Assembly (NCBI GenBank): GCA_000447185.1
Contig: KE647363.1
Span: 1-20,322 of the forward strand
Length of the DNA: 20,322 nt
Direction: 5' to 3'
Origin: Vairimorpha apis BRL 01
Taxonomy: Eukaryota > Microsporidia > Nosematidae
Part shown: piece by piece, positions 1-9,724 of the stretch
Layout: every line of letters starts with the position of its first letter
Numbering within the stretch: position 1 is the stretch's first letter
Program-made: the position numbers and the translations under genes
Notes under the pieces: model-generated
Told to the model about the DNA's origin: nothing
Database searches by the model: none
The model's input: the letters and a program-made list of their open reading frames with translations, nothing else

Positions 1-1005
1 AATAAAGTTGTTCTGTTTAAAAGTTTATTTTTTTGTTTATAATATGATAAATTATATATTTTTGTTTATATTTTAATAAATCTTAAAAATAATAATTTTT
101 TTAATAATTGATATATAATGTGTTTTGATTTTAATGAATTTTAATAATCAATTTTATTGTTAATTTATAATTCTTAAATGAATAAGTGATATTATACAAT
201 TATATTTCATATAAGTAATCATAAAGAAATATGTATAATATTTAAAAAAAATTTAAAATTTTGTGCAATCTTTTTAATAATAAAAGTCAACAAAACAAGA
301 TATGATAAATTTTATTTTAGTTACAAAATGATTTATTGTAGCTTTTTTTAAAAATATCGATTTTTATGATGCAGAGAAAAATATTTAAAATTTATTAACT
401 TTTATTTATTATATAATCAATGTATACTAATTCTAGAATGCTTTTATAATAAATCTTATTAAGAATATTTTATAAACAAAATAACTATTTTTTTATTAAA
501 TTACACTTCGTTTAAAAGTTTAAAAAAAATCTTTACAAATTTTTTAATATTTAAATATAACTTTAAGTAATCTTAAAAATATATTGCAAATAAGCATCCA
601 CTCTATAAAAAAACATTAAGTAATAAAAGATTGATCATAAAGGAAGAATAAGAATACATATTTATGTAAATATTAATTTTAAAAACCAGAAAAATTTTGT
701 ATTAAATAATTTTTAAAAAATTATTTCCCTTGTTAAAAAAAGAAAAAGAAGCACAAATAACTAACATCATTAGAAAAGGGAGAACAAAGAAAATTGAGTT
801 AATAACAATGAAATTAAAATATATTATTAGAATTAAAACAAATTTATTAATATAAAATTGAAGTTATTTCATTTGTTATGATTTAGGTCATCAATTACAA
901 AATACAATAGCAAATATATTCGAGATTTAAATACAGAATAAAAAATTTAATATTTTACATCAAATAATTTTTTGATTATTTGAAAACATATTACTTTTTT
1001 ACATA

Positions 1006-1092
1006 ATGTTTGAACACGTTAAAAACGCAATTGAAAACGTATCTAGTATACTAAAGAAAATTGTTTCTATTGATGGATATACAAGAAACTAA
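1006..1092 (+). CDS. possible 28-residue small ORF, unknown
   Basis: This is a short ATG-to-TAA frame inside otherwise empty AT-rich DNA. The peptide is amphipathic and lysine-rich (it begins MFEHVKNAIEN) and uses codons such as GCA, GTA, CAC and GGA that are scarce in the surrounding spacer. That is the only reason to list it. No start-proximal CCC/GGG signal, signal peptide or homology is recognisable. It could be a chance frame, a very small gene or the remains of a larger one. Confidence 0.15.
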   Translation: MFEHVKNAIENVSSILKKIVSIDGYTRN

Positions 1093-2219
1093 AAATTAAA
1101 CAAAAATTTTTGTCTTTAACAATTGGAATTTTTAATTTTTTGAAAAAATCAAGAATAGTTTTTAAAATTTATGATTTAAATTAATATATTAAGAACATAA
1201 ATTTATAAAAAATAATTTTTATAATTGTTTTTTATAAAAATATTAAATTATATAAAATATTAGAATTATATAAGATTTTTATAAAATATAACATTAAAAT
1301 AAATTTATAAGAATTATTTAAAATTTTTAGAAAATAAAACAGAAAAATAATTTATAAGAATTATTAAACAAACAATGATATAAATTTTGTGTATAAATTG
1401 CAAAATCATGAATTTTATATTTTTAAAATAAATTAGAATTTTTTACACACATTTATATATTAATTAATTTATAGTTTAAATTATAATTATTATTTTGTAA
1501 TAATATTTCATATAAATAAGCGATAACTTTTGCTAAATAAGAATTTTTTTTTAAATGTTAAACGATCAAACTGTAATGATTAAATTGTTTTTAAGATTAT
1601 TATTGTAAAATAAATCTAAATTTAGCATCTTTTGTAAATAATTTATTTTAGATATATTATAGTATAAATTATTTAATACGATATGATATTTTCAAGTATA
1701 CTAATATTGTATTTTATATACACACTTTCATTTTTCACAAAAATAATTGTCACATTTAATACAATATTAAAATAAAAAATAAAATAACTTATATAATTTT
1801 TGAAATAGTTACATGTAAAAATTTGATACAATAATTTTTGTATAAAATTATTTTATAAATAAAAAAATATGTATCTTTGTAAGATTTATTAAAAAAATTA
1901 ATTTTTACTCATCTTTTTACACATAAAAAAACAAAAATGTGTCAAAACCATCAGTTTAAAATATTAATTACTTTAAATTAATTGACCTATAATGTATGAA
2001 AAAAATTTAAAATGATACTTGTTATAAATAATTTAAACTTGCATAAAACTTTGCTTAAGGTTACAAATGAAACATTTTTTTCAATATGAAAAAAATAAAA
2101 TTGCTCTTTTATCTAATTTGATATAAGTGAAAAATGTATTATATTTTTATAATATTATTTATCCTTTATGTATTTAAGTTTGCTAGATCATATAAACATA
2201 TATTTTTTTACATTTTTAA

Positions 2220-2222
2220 GGG
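2220..2222 (+). promoter_or_regulatory. GGG motif just before ATG 2224
   Basis: GGG lies one base before ATG 2224 in a region that is otherwise nearly all A/T. CCC- or GGG-type motifs close to the start codon are known transcription/translation start signals in microsporidia. It favours 2224 over the upstream in-frame ATG at 2134. Confidence 0.35.
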
Positions 2223-2223
2223 C

Positions 2224-2677
2224 ATGAAAACTCCAAAAAAGAGATTAACTTTTAAAACACCTAAACGTAGTGCGAAAACACCACTCAAAACAAAAAATGT
2301 TATTAAAAAGGATTCCGCAGAACAAAAAAAATACTAATCTTGAAGATGTCGATGATGAAATAAAAAACACAGAAAAGGAATTAATTGAAAGTTTAACTGA
2401 GGAAAATGAATTTTTAAGGAATTCAAACCCTTATAACAATTTATTAGGATTAAACATTACACAATCAGATGATAAATATGTTGTAAAGTATACCATAGAT
2501 AAAAATAATAGATATATACATTTTGAATTAATGCCTGAAGACGATATGTTTGTTTATCAGCTAATACATTCAGATAATATTGAAGAATTAGGAATTTTTA
2601 ATGATGAAATTAGTTTTGAAAAAAATCAGATAAATAAGTTTTTTTATAAAATTATGGAAATTATGATCTCAGACTGA
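2224..2677 (+). CDS. Csm1/Pcs1-like kinetochore (monopolin) protein, one-base frameshift
   Basis: Two overlapping frames appear to be one gene. The first opens at ATG 2224, just after a GGG (2220-2222) like the GGG-type start signal of microsporidia. It encodes a basic Lys/Thr/Pro-rich tail (KTPKKRLTFKTPKRS) and stops at 2335-2337. The second frame has no ATG near its beginning and continues to 2677. They join if one A is removed from the A8 run at 2324-2331. The second part has a short acidic coiled-coil-like segment (KELIESLTEENEFL), then a compact alpha/beta domain opening with NLLGLNI and closing with EISFEKNQINKFFYKIME. This pattern resembles the C-terminal globular domain of Csm1/Pcs1, the monopolin/kinetochore crosslinker. 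Spc24/Spc25-type RWD domains are an alternative. Size (about 150 residues) and order (basic tail, coiled coil, globular domain) fit. The family assignment is from motif memory only. Confidence 0.45.
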
Positions 2678-3062
2678 TAAAAAATTAATTTATTTAAAAA
2701 AGCTACTTGAAATATGTCATTTGTGTTGAGTTTTTATGTGAATGTTTATATATTAAATTTACTGAAATTATTTTCTTTTTTTACATTTAGTTGTATTTCT
2801 TTTGTTTAATAAAACATTATAGTTGTACTTAAAAGTTTTTTGTTAAAATATCATATAATTTTTTTTATTTACTATTTAATCAAAAAAAATAAAATGTTTT
2901 AAAATATACATTAGATAAATCTATATTTTATAGAATTAGAATAATTTTTATTATTAAAAATTTATTGATGGTGTTAAAAACAAAAATTATTATTTTTAAT
3001 TTTGTGAAAAGTTAATAAAGAAAAGATTACATGTATATATAATAAAACTTATTTAATAAAAC
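2678..3062. other. AT-rich spacer between convergent genes
   Basis: This spacer holds the 3' ends of the Csm1-like gene (+) and the PH-domain gene (-). It contains several AATAAA-like strings, as expected by chance in such DNA. No gene or structured element is visible. Confidence 0.6.
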
Positions 3063-4154
3063 TTAATTGGTAATAAATTTTGAAAAATATCTAAACCAAT
3101 ATTCTCTTGAATCTGCATCATCATATCCAAACAAAAGATTTTCATCTGGATTCATTAAAGCAATTCTATAAGGATGACTTTCTGTTCCCATGAATACTTC
3201 ATGTATTCTAGTAGTATTTTTAATATTCCAATTTCCTTTTGGATATTTTGTACCATTTGCTTTATGATATTTCAAAATTCCTTCTTTAGTTAAAACAAAA
3301 TATTTTTCATGCCAAAAACACGCAAAAATTCTTCTTCTTTTATAAAAATGACCTTCAGCTTCTACATTATCATTATCTCTTTCTTTAAGCAATTCGCTAT
3401 CGGAAGGTAAATTCTCAGAAGGGATTTTTTGAGGCACAATGGTTGATACTAAATTATCTTGTGATGAAGGTTTAGTTTTTCCTGTTGTCTTTTCAGAATC
3501 TGATAAAGGTAAAGATTTATTTGAATCTTTAGATATATTATATTCTTGATTATTTTCTTCATTAAATGTAACGTGTTTTTCTTCTTCATTTTTTGATTTA
3601 CCTAAAATTACACCTGCACCAGCGGCAGCAGCAGCTCCAGTACCTATACCAGCAGCTATTTTTGCATTTCTCATACTATCTTCTTTATTTTTTATATTAG
3701 TTTCTTCAACATATTCTGAACGTTCATTTTTGTCTTTTTCATTATTAAAATGATCATCATTCAAAAAGCTTTCTTTAGGTTCATTATCATTATCTGAATC
3801 AGTTATTTTATTTTCTTTATTTGAATCAATATTTGATTTTTCTGTTGTAACATTAATAATATTAACATGTTCCTTTTCATCTGAATTTTGAGAAACATTA
3901 GTACCGTAATTATCTGAAATATCAGACATTGCATTTTTTTCAATATTTGTAACATCGGTCAATTTTTGATCTGACAAATTTGATACATTGTCATTATCAT
4001 CTTCTTTAATATTTGAATTTCGTTTTGTTAAACTTTCAATTAGAGTAGATGAATGGCTCGAACCTCCTTCTCTTAAAACTTCCCTTGCTTTTCCTTTCTT
4101 ATCAATAATCATTATACTTTTTCTTCTTTTATTTATTTTTTTGTCTTCGTCCAT
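3063..4154 (-). CDS. PH-domain protein with Ala/Gly hydrophobic segment
   Basis: A 363-residue protein with three parts. Residues 1 to about 160 are low-complexity, Asp/Asn/Ser/Glu/Lys-rich and probably disordered. Residues about 164-185 form an Ala/Gly-rich hydrophobic segment (GIGTGAAAAAGAGVILG), resembling a glycine-zipper or single membrane-spanning helix, flanked by charged residues. Residues about 267-361 form a pleckstrin-homology-like domain: a basic first strand (GHFYKRRR), then KYFVLTKEGILKYHK, and a final helix with the near-invariant Trp (SREYWFRYFSKF). PH domains bind phosphoinositides or protein partners at membranes, so a membrane-associated adaptor is likely (inference). The start ATG is preceded by an AAATTT-like tract but no CCC motif. 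It is divergently transcribed from the gene at 4874. Confidence 0.85.
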   Translation of the reverse strand: MDEDKKINKRRKSIMIIDKKGKAREVLREGGSSHSSTLIESLTKRNSNIKEDDNDNVSNLSDQKLTDVTNIEKNAMSDISDNYGTNVSQNSDEKEHVNIINVTTEKSNIDSNKENKITDSDNDNEPKESFLNDDHFNNEKDKNERSEYVEETNIKNKEDSMRNAKIAAGIGTGAAAAAGAGVILGKSKNEEEKHVTFNEENNQEYNISKDSNKSLPLSDSEKTTGKTKPSSQDNLVSTIVPQKIPSENLPSDSELLKERDNDNVEAEGHFYKRRRIFACFWHEKYFVLTKEGILKYHKANGTKYPKGNWNIKNTTRIHEVFMGTESHPYRIALMNPDENLLFGYDDADSREYWFRYFSKFITN

Positions 4155-4873
4155 TTTTGACTATAAAATTGTTTAAATTTATAACATCTACTCCTTATAA
4201 ATAACCAATAAATGCACATATTTAATTTAATAAATTAAACTCCTTTAATCAAAAAACTTAAATGTACAAAACAAAAAATTGTAAAAAAAATAGAAATGAT
4301 GTTTTAAATACTAGAAAGTTAATTTATAAAAAGGTTTATAGTATAAAGTTTATATATGAATTTTTATACGCATAATATATATTTTCAAATCAAATTTTTA
4401 ATTTTGTTAAAAAAATTATTTTATATTAAATTCAATAAAAAAATAGATAACAAAAAATTTTTTTGTTTGACATAAAATTTAATTAAATATTATATTTAAA
4501 AATTCAGATTTATAATAAAATTTGTTACAAAGTAATTAATATTTTATGCATGTTTTTTATGTCTAAATAATAAGAACTTTACATGATAAAATTACCTAAT
4601 AAATTGTTTTTTTAAAATAATAATTCAATTTTTTTATAAAAATTTTATTAATATTTAAATGATTTATATTATTATTTAATATTAAAAAAAATAAATACAA
4701 TTTACTTTAAAAAAAACTAGTATTATTAATGTTTGATGCTTAATATTATACAAGAAATCCTCTTTACTTTCTTTAATACCATAATTTTTCGTTTTTAATT
4801 TATAGTTTTATATAAATTATTTTTTTTAATGAAACATAATAAATAATTTTTTTTATTTGCCTTTTTAAAAAAT
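4155..4873. other. divergent promoter region, AT-rich
   Basis: This 719-base spacer lies between the divergent starts of the PH-domain gene and the 397-residue gene. It must contain both promoters. AAATTT and TATATA strings are frequent but not distinctive. A slightly GC-richer patch at about 4740-4800 has an open stretch on the - strand without an ATG, which I do not call. Confidence 0.5.
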
Positions 4874-6067
4874 ATGGCATTTCTAGACAATTTTATTTTT
4901 TTATCTAAACAAAATTCAGATATATTTTATAGATTTAAAAAATGTATAGAAAATGTTTTAAAGTTACAAAATGTTAATAAAAATTTAGATTTAATGTATG
5001 AATTTTTATCTTATGAACAATACAAATTAAAAACATTTAAATGTACAGATTATTTTATTAAAAATGAGATAGCACAAAGTTTATTAAAATTGTCTAGTGA
5101 TGCTAAAATTGAATCTTTTTTTATAAACATAATATCTATAATAAATAAATCGTATTTAAATACATTAGTAAATTTTAAAATGTTAGAATTTAGTGATAAA
5201 ATATGTTTTACGTTTTCAGAAAGACTAGTTGTTTATGATTTGGAAGTTGAATATAAATTTTTGAAGTTTTTAAATAACAATATTACAAATTCAAGTCATA
5301 TAAGACACTCTTTAATTCAACTATTTCATTTGAAAAATGTATTTCCAAAATTGCATAAGTTGAGATTTAAGCAAAAACTTATAAAATTATTAAACTCAAC
5401 ACAAAATGAAAATTTATATTTAGAAATTTTTGAAATATATAATTTGTACAACTTAAGAGAAGAACAACATAAAGAAATCAAGCCTTTACAACACAAAAAT
5501 ATAGAAGAAAATATTATTATTGTAAACAAAGAAGAAGATTTATTTGTTAATTTTGAAGATTTGTGTAAAAATAAAAAACAAATTGATGAAGAAGAAAAAT
5601 TAAATTTGAAATTTGTAAGTACAAAATTATTTATGAGTATACTTAAAATTAATATTATAAACGATTTAATAATAGATGAATTTATAAGAAGATTTAAAAA
5701 TACAGACGAAAATATAAAATTTTTATATCATTTAATTTCCAAGCATCCAGATTTGTTAGCTAAAAAAATGAATTATGAAAGCGATATATATAATTTTAAT
5801 ACATATGAAATTTATAACAAAATATTAAAAAATAAACACAAAACTGAAATATTTAGTTTTCCAAAAATCAGATGTAATAAAATTGAAGGGAATTTTGTAA
5901 GGATTTTAATTGAAGAGAAAGTTGATGATTTGATGATTTATTTATTTTTGTTTCATGTAAATAAGAAAGTTTTTTTTAAACTATTTTCACAAATAGAAAA
6001 ATTATTAAAAAACAACGAATTTTTTTACGGTTCATTATATCACTTAATATTAAAAAATAATAAATAA
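4874..6067 (+). CDS. conserved-looking helical protein, function unknown
   Basis: A 397-residue intact ORF, which is very unlikely by chance at this AT content. The sequence is Leu/Ile/Phe/Lys/Asn-rich and almost entirely predicted helix, with regularly spaced hydrophobic residues as in alpha-solenoid (HEAT/ARM-like) or scaffold proteins. An acidic linker (about residues 205-245: NIEENIIIVNKEEDLF...QIDEEEKL) separates two helical halves. No signal peptide, no convincing membrane helix, no catalytic motif and no zinc-ligand cluster is seen. The start is the first ATG after a T-rich tract and has no CCC motif. The neighbours (PH-domain gene, PTPA) do not point to a role. I do not recognise the family. 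Confidence 0.8.
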   Translation: MAFLDNFIFLSKQNSDIFYRFKKCIENVLKLQNVNKNLDLMYEFLSYEQYKLKTFKCTDYFIKNEIAQSLLKLSSDAKIESFFINIISIINKSYLNTLVNFKMLEFSDKICFTFSERLVVYDLEVEYKFLKFLNNNITNSSHIRHSLIQLFHLKNVFPKLHKLRFKQKLIKLLNSTQNENLYLEIFEIYNLYNLREEQHKEIKPLQHKNIEENIIIVNKEEDLFVNFEDLCKNKKQIDEEEKLNLKFVSTKLFMSILKINIINDLIIDEFIRRFKNTDENIKFLYHLISKHPDLLAKKMNYESDIYNFNTYEIYNKILKNKHKTEIFSFPKIRCNKIEGNFVRILIEEKVDDLMIYLFLFHVNKKVFFKLFSQIEKLLKNNEFFYGSLYHLILKNNK

Positions 6068-6394
6068 AATAGAAAAATTTAAAAATGTATTTTATATTAT
6101 ATTATTATAAAATTTTTTTTTTGAATGTACAAATAAATTCAAAAATTTATTATTTCATAAATTTTTCATCTAAATTAAAAAATGAGAGATTTTATAGATT
6201 TTTATTAATTTTATTTAATAAATATTTATCCTTACCAAATTTAATTAAAAAATAAAAAAATACCTAATATTTAAATAATTTTTTGTCTCATATTTACTCT
6301 ATTATAAGTTAAGATAAATTATATTCATTATAATAAGGTGTTTAAATAATTTTGATAATATAAAACTTTTTTTTAAATCTAAAATTTACCCCGT
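6068..6394. other. AT-rich spacer with PTPA promoter
   Basis: No gene is visible. The last bases carry AAATTT followed directly by the CCCC start signal of the PTPA gene. The rest is featureless AT. Confidence 0.6.
6389..6392 (+). promoter_or_regulatory. CCCC start signal of PTPA gene
   Basis: AAATTT at 6382-6387 is followed by CCCC two bases before ATG 6395. A C-tract next to the ATG in otherwise C-poor DNA matches the CCC-like motif known at microsporidian starts. It fixes the start choice and supports the taxonomic reading. Confidence 0.65.
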
Positions 6395-7066
6395 ATGAAT
6401 AAAAATTTTATTGAAACCTATGCATATGAAAAAATAAAGAATTTTATTGATACTATTTCTAAATCTTTAAAAATAGAAAAACAACACATCAACTCGAAAT
6501 ATATGAAAGAATTAGATACTATAAAAAAAATAATTATAAATACACCCTTATCAGATGAAAAAGGTAGATTTGCAAATCCAAATTTAAAAATTGTATTTTT
6601 ACAGATAAAACATGATAATAAATATTTTATTAATTCTTGGGGCAATTTTAAAAGACTTGATTACGGAACAGGACACGAATTAAATTATTTATGTTATTGC
6701 TATCAAAAAAATTTTGAAAAAGATTTAGAAATAAATGAAGTTTGTAATTTATTAATTGAATACTTTAAAATTATAAAAATGTTTATCAATAAATTTAATA
6801 TTGAACCAGCAGGATCAAAAGGAATGTGGACATTAGATTCTTACCAACTTCTTCCGTATGTAATAGGTTCAGCACAAGCTTCTTCTCAAATTGATGAATG
6901 GTTTCAAGAAATTTTAGATAGAAACAATAGTATATTATATGGTAGGTTGTTTCATAGAAAATGGAATGATATTTATAAAGACATGTTTAAAATGTATGAT
7001 AAAGAAGTTTTAAGCAGACATGTTGTAACTAAAAGTTTTATATTTAGTGATTGTTTAAAAGAATAA
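6395..7066 (+). CDS. PTPA-type PP2A phosphatase activator (Rrd/Ypa), short form
   Basis: Serine/threonine-protein phosphatase 2A activator: a peptidyl-prolyl isomerase-like chaperone that folds and activates the PP2A catalytic subunit in the cytosol or nucleus. The family blocks are clear: GNFKRLDYGTGHEL at residues 83-96 (the DYGTGHE nucleotide/peptide-binding loop) and PAGSKGMWTLDSYQLLPY from residue 138, followed by IGSAQ. The DxYQ-LPY-GSAQ pattern is diagnostic. At 223 residues it is well below the roughly 300-390 of yeast and human relatives. The shortening lies mostly in N-terminal helices and the C-terminus, in line with microsporidian gene reduction. The C4 motif two bases before the ATG supports the start. 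It is convergent with RNR2. Confidence 0.93.
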   Translation: MNKNFIETYAYEKIKNFIDTISKSLKIEKQHINSKYMKELDTIKKIIINTPLSDEKGRFANPNLKIVFLQIKHDNKYFINSWGNFKRLDYGTGHELNYLCYCYQKNFEKDLEINEVCNLLIEYFKIIKMFINKFNIEPAGSKGMWTLDSYQLLPYVIGSAQASSQIDEWFQEILDRNNSILYGRLFHRKWNDIYKDMFKMYDKEVLSRHVVTKSFIFSDCLKE

Positions 7067-7337
7067 ATTAAATTTTTGTAAAATTTTTAAGATAAAAACA
7101 TTTTAAAATTATAAAAAACTAGTATTTAATTAATTATATAATAAATATTTAAAAAAAATTTTAGTAAATGCAAATTAAATTAATTTAAAAAATTATTTAT
7201 AAAAAAATTGTTATAATTTTAATTTAAAACAATTCAAATTTTTTCAGAATAAATTAAGTCTGTATTTATTTTAAACACATTTTAATGTTTTGTTTATAAA
7301 ATTTCAAGAAAAAAAATATTTTTAATAATTTATTTAA

Positions 7338-8315
7338 TTAGAAATCTGCATCAGTTCTAAAAACATCATTTCCATTTTCTATACCTACATAAGGTTTTTG
7401 ATATTGTGGTTCTTTTTTATCAAAAAAATTTACTTTGCCAACTAATGAAATATTTTCCATAAAAGGAAATGGATTCTTCGTATTCCAATATTTTTCAACA
7501 CCTAAATTGTATAAAAGTCTATCAGCTACAAACTCGATATATTGACACATAAGTTTGCAGTTCATTCCAATTAAATTAACAGGCAAACTTTCGGATAGAA
7601 AAATTTTTTCAATTTCTACAGCTTCTTTAACAATTTCTAGAATATAAGGAGATTTTTCAATAAGATAAGAATTTAATAAACAAGCAAAATCACAATGAAG
7701 ACCTTCATCACGACTTATTAACTCATTGGAAAAAGTTAGTCCTGGCATAAGTCCTCTATTTTTTAACCAGAAAATTGAAGCAAAAGCACCAGAGAAGAAA
7801 ATTCCTTCAACACATGCAAATGCTACAACACGTGTTGCAAATGATGAGTTTTCATCATGTATCCATTTAAGTGCCCAATCTGCTTTAATTTTTATGCTTG
7901 GAATATTTTCTATAGCATTAAAAAGACGATTTTTTTCATCATGATCAGTTATATAAGAATCAATTAGAACAGAATACATCTCGCTATGAATATTTTCTAT
8001 TGCAATTTGAAAACCATAAAAAAATTTTGCTTCAATAGGGACCACTTCTACAGAAAAACGTTCTACTAAATTTGTATTTACAATACCGTCAGATGCTGCA
8101 AAAAAAGCTAAAATATTTGAAATAAAATATCTTTCATTTTCATTTAAACTAGCCCAATCTTGTTTATCTGCTGTTAAATCTACTTCCTCTACTGTCCAAA
8201 ACGAACTTTCTGCTTTTTTGTACATTTGCCATATATCATGATATTTTATTGGAAAAAGAACATATCTTGTTTCTTTAGGATCTAATAATGGTTCAATAAT
8301 TTTGTTGTTACTCAT
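7338..8315 (-). CDS. RNR2: ribonucleoside-diphosphate reductase small subunit (class Ia R2)
   Basis: The 325-residue R2 subunit houses the diiron-tyrosyl radical needed to reduce ribonucleotides to deoxyribonucleotides, with the large subunit as partner. All metal ligands are present at family spacing: Asp76 (SDGIV), Glu107 and His110 (ENIHSEMY), Glu170 (CVEG), Glu204 and His207 (DEGLHCDF). The radical tyrosine is Tyr114, seven residues after Glu107. The C-terminus FRTDADF matches the R2 tail that docks on the large subunit. The N-terminus is short, without the regulatory extension of larger R2 proteins. A C4 motif lies two bases upstream of the ATG. Its presence means this genome makes its own deoxynucleotides from ribonucleotides. 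It is intact and apparently functional, with its 5' end facing the lectin array. Confidence 0.98.
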   Translation of the reverse strand: MSNNKIIEPLLDPKETRYVLFPIKYHDIWQMYKKAESSFWTVEEVDLTADKQDWASLNENERYFISNILAFFAASDGIVNTNLVERFSVEVVPIEAKFFYGFQIAIENIHSEMYSVLIDSYITDHDEKNRLFNAIENIPSIKIKADWALKWIHDENSSFATRVVAFACVEGIFFSGAFASIFWLKNRGLMPGLTFSNELISRDEGLHCDFACLLNSYLIEKSPYILEIVKEAVEIEKIFLSESLPVNLIGMNCKLMCQYIEFVADRLLYNLGVEKYWNTKNPFPFMENISLVGKVNFFDKKEPQYQKPYVGIENGNDVFRTDADF

Positions 8316-8805
8316 AAGGGGAAAGATTTTTTTATTTAAATAATAAAAATATCATTTATATTAAATATAAAAATAATAAAAAAATATTAAAATAATGTAA
8401 TATTTACAAATATTAAAAATTATTTGTATTTATTTTTTGGCGGTTTTTTATTATTTTTTTATAAAATAAATTAAAAAATAAATTTACAATATAAATCAAA
8501 ATTAGAGAATATATTTTTTATTCTACAATTTAACTATCCAATTACATAAAGTACTTTTAAATACTTGATATTTTGAAAAAATATTTCGATATAAATTTGT
8601 ATGGTTTGCTCAAATATATCAATCTGTCTTACTATCGTAATTAAAATGATAGATATGTCAAAAAAACTTTAAGTACTTGTTTATTTGGTTCAAATAAAGT
8701 ATTGAGTCTTTTTATTGCTCTAAAAGTGATTTCTATTAAAAAAATTATTCGTTTATTTTAGACTAAAAATTGATTTAAGTATTTATAAAAAATAATTAAT
8801 TTTTT
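8316..8805. other. divergent spacer between RNR2 and the lectin array
   Basis: This 490-base region separates the conserved housekeeping gene from the first array member. It contains repeated AAGTACTT-like strings (about 8550 and 8670). On the - strand of about 8490-8770 there are short coding-like stretches split by stops, perhaps a very old relic, but at this AT content they are not significant. Confidence 0.4.
8318..8321 (-). promoter_or_regulatory. CCCC start signal of RNR2
   Basis: GGGG on the + strand reads CCCC on the coding strand, two bases before the RNR2 ATG (8313-8315). The layout is the same as at the PTPA gene. Confidence 0.65.
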
Positions 8806-9348
8806 ATGATTTATTTTTTATATATACTTGTTATAATAGGAAAATTTATAAAACATTATAACAAAGAATTATATATATGTTATAAATCAGACGGACAAAG
8901 GTCAAGTATTAGACCTACTTCATGCTCAAGAGATAAAGCAACAGATTGGAAAATGAATTTTTTAAGTAATGAAAATGTAAAAATTATGGAAAATACTACA
9001 TTTGATGTGTTCAATATTACAGAAACAATGTTTTTATCTTTATTCCCTGATCATAATGGTCCAAATCAAATATTTAAATTTGAAAGACTAACAAAAACGA
9101 AATATCATATTAAAAATAATGGGCATTGTTTAGAATTTGAACCTGTTTATAATCAATATATAATTAATAATTGTAAATATATTAATAATCAACTCTTTAC
9201 TATACTAAACTTAAATCAGATGTCACCAGAACCAGAAAATATTCCAGACAAAGAATTATGGGCAAAAAATGATGATTCTGAAGTTAAAAGTAAATATAAT
9301 CGACAAATATCAAGGAGAAAATTTGATTATTATAATTTTTATTATTAA
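8806..9348 (+). CDS. secreted ricin-B-like (beta-trefoil) protein, array member 1, compact
   Basis: A 180-residue predicted secreted protein. Residues 1-12 are hydrophobic (signal peptide), followed by the array hallmark KFIKHYN (13-19). Cysteines are at 25 and 40, and Trp48 follows in a strand. The C-terminal repeat has C108 and C123 (C-x14-C) and then QLF at 129-131, the QxF/QxW hallmark of ricin-B-type trefoil repeats. An earlier QIF at 88-90 marks the preceding repeat. The cysteine spacing (25, 40, 108, 123) is nearly identical in array member 6. It differs from the others by a charged tail (140-180) ending in aromatic residues. Such lectin-like secreted proteins are expanded in microsporidia and are thought to act on spores or the host surface; sugar binding here is inferred, not shown. 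Confidence 0.85.
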   Translation: MIYFLYILVIIGKFIKHYNKELYICYKSDGQRSSIRPTSCSRDKATDWKMNFLSNENVKIMENTTFDVFNITETMFLSLFPDHNGPNQIFKFERLTKTKYHIKNNGHCLEFEPVYNQYIINNCKYINNQLFTILNLNQMSPEPENIPDKELWAKNDDSEVKSKYNRQISRRKFDYYNFYY

Positions 9349-9724
9349 TATTTTTTTATAAATTTAACATTACAAAAAAACATTTTAATAAGTAGTTTAT
9401 TTTCAATGTCACATAAAAAATCAAGTCTTTTTAACCATTTTTTATAAATATTTTTTCAAAAAACAACTTTTCTTTGACATTGATTATAAATGTTTTATAT
9501 AAATAACGTATTAAAAAATATTTTTTTAAAAATAATATAATGTAATTTATTGGATTTATTATTCACCTGATTCATTTTTGTTTAATTGACATTAAAATTT
9601 TAACCATTGATAATTTTTTTTATAATTTATCTTATAATTAAGAGTTTTACATTTAAAATTTTTATAAAAAATGAAACATTTTTGTTTTAAATTATAAATT
9701 AAATTAACTTTTTTAAGTTATTTA
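9349..9724. other. AT-rich array spacer 1-2
   Basis: This 376-base spacer has no gene. It has no C-tract before the next ATG; only T/A runs precede member 2. Confidence 0.6.

Larger units (their letters stand above)
1..2223. other. AT-rich region without a convincing gene
   Basis: This 2.2 kb stretch is almost entirely A and T, with stops in all frames. I see no tRNA, no rRNA and no long open frame. The only short frames with coding-like composition are a 28-codon ORF at 1006-1092 (+), listed separately, and an ATG-started frame at 2134-2337 that runs into the next gene. The 30 codons of that frame before 2224 are hydrophobic and AT-rich and are probably not translated. Nothing else can be supported. 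Confidence 0.6.

Noticed and set aside
2134..2223. Upstream ATG extension of the Csm1-like gene
   Set aside because: It encodes 30 hydrophobic, spacer-like residues, and the GGG motif sits at ATG 2224 instead.
4730..4810. Short - strand open stretch in the divergent promoter
   Set aside because: No ATG, bounded by nearby stops, about 40 codons at most; more likely promoter DNA.
7726..7944. + strand frame within RNR2
   Set aside because: RNR2 is fully conserved on the - strand across this interval.
8490..8770. Coding-like stretches on the - strand upstream of member 1
   Set aside because: Frames of 25-36 codons without ATG are expected by chance in DNA of this composition, and no motif is recognisable.
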